From Pseudomonas cuatrocienegasensis (GTDB taxonomy: Bacteria; Pseudomonadota; Gammaproteobacteria; Pseudomonadales; Pseudomonadaceae), in the NCBI RefSeq assembly GCF_900110925.1, contig NZ_FOFP01000015.1, positions 1-64,000 of the forward strand: a DNA stretch of 64,000 nt, written 5' to 3'. The notes under the pieces were generated by a model. That model saw only the letters and a program-made list of their open reading frames with translations, made no database searches and had not been told where the DNA came from. The translations under genes and the position numbers were made by a program. Below, one piece after another: positions 57,798-64,000 of the stretch; the stretch's first letter is position 1, and every line of letters starts with the position of its first letter.

Positions 57798-59279
57798 ATG
57801 AGCAAAGAAGTACTGCTGGTTGTTGAGTCGGTATCCAACGAAAAGGGCGTACCGGCCAGCGTGATTTTTGAAGCGCTGGAGTTGGCTCTGGCCACGGCGA
57901 CCAAGAAACGTTTTGAAGACGAAGTCGAGCTGCGCGTGGCGATCAACCGCGTAACGGGCAGCTATGAAACCTTCCGTTGCTGGACCGTGGTAGAAGAAGC
58001 CGACTTCGATGACCCGGCTCACCAGGTCACCACTGACATGCCGCGCGCCGTTGAAGCGAACGCGAAGGTCGGTGAGGTACTGGAAGAAAAAATCGAATCC
58101 ATCGAGTTCGGCCGTATCGCTGCACAGACTGCCAAGCAGGTCATCGTGCAAAAGGTTCGCGAAGCCGAGCGTGCGCAGGTGGTTGAAGCCTACCGCGAGC
58201 GTCTGGGTGAAATCATTTCCGGCACCGTGAAGAAGGTGACGCGCGATAATGTCATCGTCGACCTGGGCAACAATGCCGAGGCCCTGCTGGCCCGTGAAGA
58301 CATCATCTCCCGTGAGACTTTCCGTGTCGGTGCGCGCCTGCGTGCACTGCTCAAGGAAATCCGCACCGAGAACCGCGGCCCTCAATTGATCCTGTCGCGT
58401 ACCGCGCCGGAAATGCTGATCGAGCTGTTCCGCATCGAAGTACCGGAAATTGCCGAAGATCTGATCGAAGTAATGGCCGCTGCCCGTGACCCGGGTTCGC
58501 GCGCCAAGATCGCCGTTCGCTCCAAGGACAAACGCATCGACCCGCAGGGCGCCTGTATCGGTATGCGTGGCTCGCGTGTGCAGGCGGTCTCCGGTGAACT
58601 GGTCGGTGAACGCGTGGATATCGTGCTGTGGGATGACAATCCCGCGCAGTTCGTTATCAACGCCATGTCCCCGGCCGAAGTGGCGGCGATCATCGTCGAT
58701 GAGGATGCCCATGCCATGGACATCGCCGTTGGCGAAGACAATCTGGCACAAGCCATTGGCCGTGGTGGTCAGAACGTGCGCCTGGCCAGTCAGTTGACTG
58801 GTTGGACGCTGAACGTAATGACCGAGGCAGATATTCAGGCTAAACAGCAGGCCGAGACTGGCGACATCCTGCAGCGCTTTATCGACGAGCTGGAAGTCGA
58901 CGAGGAGCTGGCTCAGGTGCTGGTCGAGGAAGGCTTTACCAGCCTGGAAGAAATCGCTTACGTGCCGATGGAAGAAATGCTCAGCATCGATGGATTCGAT
59001 GAAGAGATCGTCACCGAGCTGCGGTCACGGGCTAAAGATCGCCTGTTGACCAAAGCAATCGCCACTGAAGAAAAACTGGCAGATGCCCACCCCGCCGAAG
59101 ACCTACTCGCTCTCGAGGGTATGGACAAGGGTTTGGCGCAAGAACTGGCAGTACGCGGTGTGATTACCCGCGAAGACCTGGCCGAGCAGTCGATTGACGA
59201 CCTGCTCGACATCGACGGCATCGACGAAGAGCGTGCCGGCAAGCTGATCATGGCCGCCCGAGCCCATTGGTTCGAGTAA
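57798..59279 (+). CDS. nusA: Transcription termination/antitermination factor NusA
   Basis: The 493-aa protein has the N-terminal RNA polymerase-binding domain, S1 (GEIISGTVKKVTRDNVIVDLG), two KH domains (VDPGSRAKIAVRSKD-like, AIGRGGQNVRLASQL) and C-terminal acidic repeats. It affects pausing, termination and antitermination. ATG 57798. Confidence 0.98.
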   Translation: MSKEVLLVVESVSNEKGVPASVIFEALELALATATKKRFEDEVELRVAINRVTGSYETFRCWTVVEEADFDDPAHQVTTDMPRAVEANAKVGEVLEEKIESIEFGRIAAQTAKQVIVQKVREAERAQVVEAYRERLGEIISGTVKKVTRDNVIVDLGNNAEALLAREDIISRETFRVGARLRALLKEIRTENRGPQLILSRTAPEMLIELFRIEVPEIAEDLIEVMAAARDPGSRAKIAVRSKDKRIDPQGACIGMRGSRVQAVSGELVGERVDIVLWDDNPAQFVINAMSPAEVAAIIVDEDAHAMDIAVGEDNLAQAIGRGGQNVRLASQLTGWTLNVMTEADIQAKQQAETGDILQRFIDELEVDEELAQVLVEEGFTSLEEIAYVPMEEMLSIDGFDEEIVTELRSRAKDRLLTKAIATEEKLADAHPAEDLLALEGMDKGLAQELAVRGVITREDLAEQSIDDLLDIDGIDEERAGKLIMAARAHWFE

Positions 59280-59305
59280 GTTTTACGGCCTGAGGAGAGA
59301 AGTGC

Positions 59306-61789
59306 ATGACGCAAGTCACGGTGAAAGAACTGGCCCAAGTGGTCGACACACCGGTAGAGCGCCTGCTGCAGCAGATGCGTGAGGCAGGTTTGCCGCACAG
59401 CAGTGCCGAGCAAGTTGTCACCGATAACGAGAAGCAAGCCCTGCTCGCGCACCTGAAGAGCAGCCATGGCGACAAGGTAGAAGAGCCGCGCAAGATTACC
59501 TTGCAGCGCAAGACCACCAGCACCCTGCGGGTTGCCGGTAGCAAGACCATCAGCGTTGAAGTGCGCAAGAAGAAAACCTTCGTCAAGCGCAGCAACGAAG
59601 AGATCGAAGCGGAGAAGCAGCGTGAGCTCGAAGAGCAACGTGCTGCCGCCGAAGCTGCTCGTCTGAAAGCCGAGGAAGAAGCCAAGCGCCGAGCCGAAGA
59701 AGAGGCCAAGCGCCAGCCTTCCACGTCTGCTGCGGATGTAGCGGCTGTGGCTGCGCCGGTTGTTGACCTGCCTGTTGCGCCGGTGCCTGTGGTCGAAGAA
59801 CGCAAGAAGGACGAGCAGCGTCGCCCAGACAAGCCTCGTAACGACGACGCAAGCCGCCGTGATAGTGATCGCAAGACCACGCAGCACCGCCCGACCGTCA
59901 AGGAAAAGGCGCCTGCGCCGCGCGTTGCCCCGCGCACCATCGACGAAGAAAGCGATGGCTTCCGTCGTGGCGGGCGTGGCAAGTCCAAGCTCAAGAAGCG
60001 TAATGCTCACGGCTTCCAGAGCCCGACCGGCCCGATCGTGCGTGACGTCGCCATTGGTGAAACCATCACCGTGGGCGACCTGGCGCAGCAGATGTCGGTG
60101 AAGGCCGCTGAAGTCATCAAGTTCATGTTCAAGATGGGCACTCCGGTGACCATCAACCAGGTACTGGACCAGGAAACTGCCCAGTTGATCGCCGAAGAGC
60201 TGGGCCACAAGGTCAAGCTGGTCAGCGACAACGCCCTGGAAGAGCAGCTGGCCGAGTCGTTGAAGTTCGAAGGTGAAGCGATTTCCCGTGCGCCGGTGGT
60301 GACCGTCATGGGTCACGTCGACCACGGTAAGACCTCGCTGCTCGACTATATCCGTCGCGCCAAGGTTGCTGCTGGCGAGGCCGGTGGTATCACCCAGCAC
60401 ATCGGTGCCTACCACGTAGAAACCGAGCGCGGCATGGTCACCTTCCTCGACACCCCGGGCCACGCCGCGTTTACCGCGATGCGTGCTCGTGGTGCCAAGG
60501 CGACCGATATCGTGATCCTGGTGGTTGCGGCGGACGACGGCGTGATGCCGCAAACCATCGAAGCGGTTCAGCATGCCAAGGCTGCTGGTGTGCCGCTGGT
60601 GGTTGCGGTGAACAAGATCGACAAGCCGGGCGCTGACCTCGATCGCATTCGTAGCGAGCTGTCGGTGCACGGTGTGACCTCGGAAGAGTGGGGCGGTGAT
60701 ACGCCGTTCGTCTCTGTATCGGCGAAAGTCGGTACCGGTGTCGACGAGCTGCTCGAAGCTGTGCTGCTGCAGGCCGAAGTACTGGAACTGACTGCAACGC
60801 CGTCGGCTCCGGGTCGTGGCGTGGTGGTTGAATCGCGCCTTGATAAAGGCCGCGGTCCGGTTGCGACTGTTCTGGTTCAGGACGGCACCCTGCGTCAAGG
60901 CGACATGGTGCTGATCGGTTCCAACTACGGGCGTATCCGCGCCATGCTTGATGAGAACGGCAAGCCGATCAAGGAAGCTGGCCCGTCGATTCCGGTCGAA
61001 ATTCTCGGCCTGGATGGCACGCCGGATGCTGGCGACGACATGAGCGTGCTGGCTGACGAGAAGAAAGCCCGCGAAGTCGCCCTGTTCCGTCAAGGCAAGT
61101 TCCGCGAAGTGAAACTGGCCCGTGCTCACGCCGGCAAGCTGGAAAACATCTTCGAGAACATGGGTCAGGAAGAGAAGAAGACGCTGAATATCGTCCTCAA
61201 ATCCGACGTCCGTGGTTCGCTGGAAGCGCTGCAAGGCTCGCTCGGCGGGTTGGGTAACGACGAAGTACAGGTGCGTGTGGTCGGTGGCGGCGTCGGTGGT
61301 ATCACCGAGTCCGATGCCAACCTGGCACTGGCGTCCAACGCTGTACTGTTCGGCTTCAACGTGCGTGCCGATGCCGGCGCGCGCAAGATCGTCGAGCAGG
61401 AAGGTCTGGATATGCGTTACTACAACGTGATCTACGACATCATCGAAGACGTCAAGAAAGCCCTGACCGGCATGCTCGGCAGCGATGTTCGCGAGAACAT
61501 CCTGGGTATCGCCGAAGTGCGTGACGTGTTCCGCTCGCCGAAGTTCGGTGCGATCGCCGGTTGTATGGTGATTGAGGGTACGGTCTACCGTAACCGTCCG
61601 ATTCGCGTACTGCGCGAAGACGTGGTGATCTTCGAAGGCGAGCTGGAATCCCTGCGTCGCTTCAAAGACGATGCTGCCGAAGTGCGTAACGGCATGGAAT
61701 GCGGTATCGGCGTGAAGAGCTACAACGACGTAAAGGTCGGCGACAAGATCGAAGTGTTCGAGAAGGTCCAGGTGGCTCGTAGCCTGTAA
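59306..61789 (+). CDS. infB: Translation initiation factor IF-2
   Basis: The 827-aa GTPase has a variable N-terminus rich in Glu, Arg and Ala, then G1 VMGHVDHGKTSLLDY, G3 FLDTPGHAAF, G4 VAVNKIDKPG and the C-terminal fMet-tRNA-binding domains. It brings initiator tRNA to the 30S subunit; the initiator tRNA gene lies 2.2 kb upstream. Confidence 0.99.
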   Translation: MTQVTVKELAQVVDTPVERLLQQMREAGLPHSSAEQVVTDNEKQALLAHLKSSHGDKVEEPRKITLQRKTTSTLRVAGSKTISVEVRKKKTFVKRSNEEIEAEKQRELEEQRAAAEAARLKAEEEAKRRAEEEAKRQPSTSAADVAAVAAPVVDLPVAPVPVVEERKKDEQRRPDKPRNDDASRRDSDRKTTQHRPTVKEKAPAPRVAPRTIDEESDGFRRGGRGKSKLKKRNAHGFQSPTGPIVRDVAIGETITVGDLAQQMSVKAAEVIKFMFKMGTPVTINQVLDQETAQLIAEELGHKVKLVSDNALEEQLAESLKFEGEAISRAPVVTVMGHVDHGKTSLLDYIRRAKVAAGEAGGITQHIGAYHVETERGMVTFLDTPGHAAFTAMRARGAKATDIVILVVAADDGVMPQTIEAVQHAKAAGVPLVVAVNKIDKPGADLDRIRSELSVHGVTSEEWGGDTPFVSVSAKVGTGVDELLEAVLLQAEVLELTATPSAPGRGVVVESRLDKGRGPVATVLVQDGTLRQGDMVLIGSNYGRIRAMLDENGKPIKEAGPSIPVEILGLDGTPDAGDDMSVLADEKKAREVALFRQGKFREVKLARAHAGKLENIFENMGQEEKKTLNIVLKSDVRGSLEALQGSLGGLGNDEVQVRVVGGGVGGITESDANLALASNAVLFGFNVRADAGARKIVEQEGLDMRYYNVIYDIIEDVKKALTGMLGSDVRENILGIAEVRDVFRSPKFGAIAGCMVIEGTVYRNRPIRVLREDVVIFEGELESLRRFKDDAAEVRNGMECGIGVKSYNDVKVGDKIEVFEKVQVARSL

Positions 61790-61809
61790 GGCGGAGTCGC
61801 AACATGCAG

Positions 61810-61839
61810 CGCCCGGCCCCGCTTCTGCGCGGCCGGGCG
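61810..61839 (+). terminator. Hairpin between infB and rbfA
   Basis: CGCCCGGCC and GGCCGGGCG form a perfect stem around a 12-base loop, with a weak T-tract. It may attenuate read-through from infB to rbfA. Confidence 0.5.
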
Positions 61840-61896
61840 TTTGCCGCTTTTAGGTCCGTTGCTTTTCGAGCAGCGTGACGAGTGAAGGTAGTAGAA

Positions 61897-62304
61897 ATGG
61901 CCAAAGAATTTAGCCGGGCCCAGCGCATCGGCGACCAGATACAGCGCGAACTGGCGCAGTTGATCCGCCTGGAAATCAAAGACCCGCGTCTTGGCGGCCT
62001 GGTGACTGTGACCGCCGTGGAAGTCAGCCGCGACTCCAGCCATGCCAAGGTGTTCGTCACCATCATGGGTGCTGAAGCAGAAGAGGGCGTTGACCCCGTG
62101 GTGCAGAGCATCAAGGTGCTCAACGACGCCAGCGGTTTCCTGCGCATGCAGTTGGGCAAGGCGATGAAGCTGCGCAGCGTGCCGAACCTGCGCTTTCATT
62201 ACGACGAGAGCGTGATTCGCGGTGCGCAGTTGTCGGCATTGATCGAGCGTGCGGTCAGCGAAGACCGTCAGCACGATGACGAACCCACCGAGGCCAAGGA
62301 GTAA
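61897..62304 (+). CDS. rbfA: Ribosome-binding factor A
   Basis: This 135-aa KH-type protein (MAKEFSRAQRIGDQIQRELA, VFVTIMGAEAEE, LRFHYDESVIRG) is needed for 30S maturation and growth in the cold. ATG 61897 with AAGGT upstream is the likely start; GTG 61882 is in frame. Confidence 0.97.
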   Translation: MAKEFSRAQRIGDQIQRELAQLIRLEIKDPRLGGLVTVTAVEVSRDSSHAKVFVTIMGAEAEEGVDPVVQSIKVLNDASGFLRMQLGKAMKLRSVPNLRFHYDESVIRGAQLSALIERAVSEDRQHDDEPTEAKE

Positions 62305-62308
62305 GCGC

Positions 62309-63226
62309 GTGGCCCAGGTGAAACGTATTCGTCGTGCGGTCGATGGCATCATCCTGCTGGACAAGCCCAAGGGCTTCAGCTCCAACGCTGCGCTGCAGAA
62401 GGTGCGCTGGCTGCTCAACGCCGAGAAGGCCGGGCACACCGGCAGCCTCGACCCGCTGGCTACCGGCGTCCTGCCGCTGTGTTTCGGTGAAGCGACCAAG
62501 TTCTCCCAGTACCTGCTCGATGCCGACAAGGGTTACGAGACGCTGATGCAACTGGGTGTGACCACCACCACTGCCGATGCCGAAGGTGAAGTGCTGGAGC
62601 GTCGTCCGGTGACCGTTGGTCGTGCCGATATTGAAGCGGTTTTGCCAGGTTTTCGTGGTGAAATCAGCCAGATACCGCCGATGTACTCGGCGCTCAAGCG
62701 TGATGGTCAGCCGTTGTACAAGCTGGCGCGGGCAGGGGAAGTAGTGGAGCGCGAGCCGCGTTCTGTTACTATTGCGCGCCTGGAATTACTGGGCTGCGAG
62801 GCGGAGCAAGCGCGTCTGGCGGTCGATTGCAGCAAAGGCACTTACATCCGCACTCTGGTCGAAGACATCGGCCACCTGCTGGGGTGTGGTGCCCACGTTG
62901 CAGAGCTGCGCAGAACCAAAGCCGGCCCCTTCGATTTGAGCCGCACCGTCACGCTCGAAGAGCTGGAGCGGGTACACGGCGAAGGTGGCAATGAGGCGGT
63001 TGACCAGTTCCTGCAACCGGTCGACAGCGGCCTGCAACACTGGCCGCTGCTGCAGTTCTCCGAGCACAGTTCGTTCTACTGGTTGCAAGGGCAGCCAGTA
63101 CGCGCCGCGGACGGGCCGAAGTTCGGCATGGTCCGGGTGCAGGATCACAATGGTCGCTTTATCGGTATCGGTGAAGTGAGCGAAGACGGGCGCATTGCGC
63201 CGCGTCGTTTGATTCGGTCGGCATGA
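62309..63226 (+). CDS. truB: tRNA pseudouridine-55 synthase
   Basis: This 305-aa enzyme has the catalytic Asp in GHTGSLDPLATGVLPLC, the KxY-type KGYETLMQLGVTT, and DCSKGTYIRTLVEDIG. It makes pseudouridine 55 in the T-loop of tRNAs. GTG 62309 is set by AAGGAG at 62296-62301. Confidence 0.97.
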   Translation: MAQVKRIRRAVDGIILLDKPKGFSSNAALQKVRWLLNAEKAGHTGSLDPLATGVLPLCFGEATKFSQYLLDADKGYETLMQLGVTTTTADAEGEVLERRPVTVGRADIEAVLPGFRGEISQIPPMYSALKRDGQPLYKLARAGEVVEREPRSVTIARLELLGCEAEQARLAVDCSKGTYIRTLVEDIGHLLGCGAHVAELRRTKAGPFDLSRTVTLEELERVHGEGGNEAVDQFLQPVDSGLQHWPLLQFSEHSSFYWLQGQPVRAADGPKFGMVRVQDHNGRFIGIGEVSEDGRIAPRRLIRSA

Positions 63227-63374
63227 CCGTAGCGCAGGCCTGGGGTTTCGGCTCTGGTCTGTGTATCGAGGGTGGCTGTTAATAGGCACGGTCATACCTC
63301 ACTTAAAAACACGGGAAGCGATTCCCGGCCTATTGCGACTGTTTCGGCAGTTGCTTAACTGAGAGGATTGCCCC

Positions 63375-63644
63375 ATGGCACTCAGCGTTGAAGAAAAAGC
63401 CCAGATCGTTAACGACTACAAGCAAGCTGAAGGCGACACCGGTAGCCCGGAAGTGCAAGTTGCACTGCTGTCCGCCAACATCAACAAGCTGCAAGGCCAC
63501 TTCAAGGCCAACGGTAAAGATCACCACAGCCGTCGTGGTCTGATCCGTATGGTTAACCAGCGTCGTAAGCTGCTGGATTACCTGAAGGGTAAAGACACCA
63601 GTCGTTACAGCGCCCTGATCGGTCGCCTGGGTCTGCGTCGCTAA
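63375..63644 (+). CDS. rpsO: 30S ribosomal protein S15
   Basis: The 89-aa protein is complete and conserved (MALSVEEKAQIVNDYKQAEG, TGSPEVQVALLS, HHSRRGLIRMVNQRRKLLDY). S15 binds 16S rRNA early in assembly. The 148-bp leader before it may hold its translational control. Confidence 0.99.
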   Translation: MALSVEEKAQIVNDYKQAEGDTGSPEVQVALLSANINKLQGHFKANGKDHHSRRGLIRMVNQRRKLLDYLKGKDTSRYSALIGRLGLRR

Positions 63645-63671
63645 GCAATGCTTATGCGTAGCTGACTGCCG

Positions 63672-63708
63672 AAGCTGGAAGTGGGGTTTGCCCCTGCTTC
63701 CAGCTTTT
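63672..63708 (+). terminator. Terminator after rpsO
   Basis: AAGCTGGAAG(T)GGGG and CCCC(T)GCTTCCAGCTTTT form a long stem with a T-tract. In related bacteria the rpsO-pnp gap carries such a terminator and an RNase III site. Confidence 0.8.
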
Positions 63709-63857
63709 GCTTTTCTGCTTTAGCTGTTTTGGACGTGAACGGGTCCGATTCCCGCCACCGCCCACACATTCTGCAAGACCCGTGTCGTTCACCTAGACGT
63801 GATAGAACGGTTGCAAGAAACGCTTTCCCCAAGGGCAATAGAGAGAAGGAAAACACC

Positions 63858-64000
63858 GTGAACCCGGTAATCAAGAAGTTCCAGTTCGGTCAATCGACCG
63901 TTACCCTCGAGACAGGCCGTATCGCCCGTCAAGCCTCCGGCGCAGTGCTGGTCACCGTTGACGACGACGTCACCGTGCTGGTCGCTGTCACTGGCGCAAA
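63858..64000 (+). CDS. pnp: Polynucleotide phosphorylase, N-terminal part
   Basis: GTG 63858 follows AGAAGGA and opens MNPVIKKFQFGQSTVTLETG, then GRIARQASGAVLVTVDDDVT, the first RNase PH-like domain of PNPase. The remainder lies beyond the window. The enzyme degrades RNA 3' to 5' with phosphate. Confidence 0.97.
   Translation, partial: MNPVIKKFQFGQSTVTLETGRIARQASGAVLVTVDDDVTVLVAVTGA

Overview
The window is a stretch of a Pseudomonas (gammaproteobacterial) chromosome. The gene order from about 22.8 kb to the right end is the conserved Pseudomonas order: ssrA, the L-lactate cluster lldR/lldP/lldD/dld, smpB, ratA, rnfH, bamE, fur, recN, grpE-dnaK-dnaJ, dapB, carAB, greA, yhbY, rlmE, ftsH, folP, glmM, tpiA, secG, tRNA-Leu, tRNA-fMet, rimP-nusA-infB-rbfA-truB, rpsO and pnp. 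The species cannot be fixed from the sequence alone. The tmRNA tag reads ANDENYEGYALAA.

The left third (1 to 22.8 kb) is accessory DNA stacked on the 3' end of ssrA. The 23-bp ssrA 3' end at 22801-22823 is repeated exactly at 5446-5468 and in decayed form at 1021-1036. Each copy is accompanied by a pair of C-rich motifs (tgcccccat / tgcccccgt type) about 12 bp apart, which I read as integrase arm sites. I infer two tandem islands. Island A (5446-22823, 17.4 kb) has a P4-type tyrosine integrase beside ssrA, an AlpA-like regulator, a RepA-like ATPase, a serine recombinase, an Integrase_1-like protein and a MobI-like protein. Its cargo is defence-like: a 1444-aa NACHT-like NTPase with a C-terminal PD-(D/E)XK nuclease signature, an 865-aa protein with about ten zinc knuckles and an embedded endonuclease-like core, a putative AbiC-type membrane protein, and the tail of a PrrC/RloC-type ATPase. 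Island B (1021-5445, 4.4 kb) has lost its integrase. It carries a compact operon of a class III sirtuin, an alpha/beta hydrolase-macro domain fusion and an OGFr-domain protein, plus a decayed phage integrase and a YniB-like membrane protein. An IS5-like element and a NYN nuclease gene with a frameshifted tail lie further left.

The most interesting candidates for an undescribed system are the sirtuin / hydrolase-macro / OGFr operon (probably NAD+ or ADP-ribose chemistry), the NACHT-nuclease protein and the zinc-knuckle nuclease. None can be shown to be a defence system from sequence alone.

The core region (22.8-64 kb) is orderly. It holds both parts of trans-translation (ssrA and smpB), lactate use under an LldR operator, outer-membrane and iron control (bamE, fur), DNA repair (recN with a good LexA box), heat shock (two good sigma-32 promoters, before grpE and dnaK), lysine and carbamoyl-phosphate synthesis, protein quality control (ftsH), folate and cell-wall precursor synthesis, and the long nusA-infB-rpsO-pnp transcription/translation cluster, which runs off the right end in pnp.
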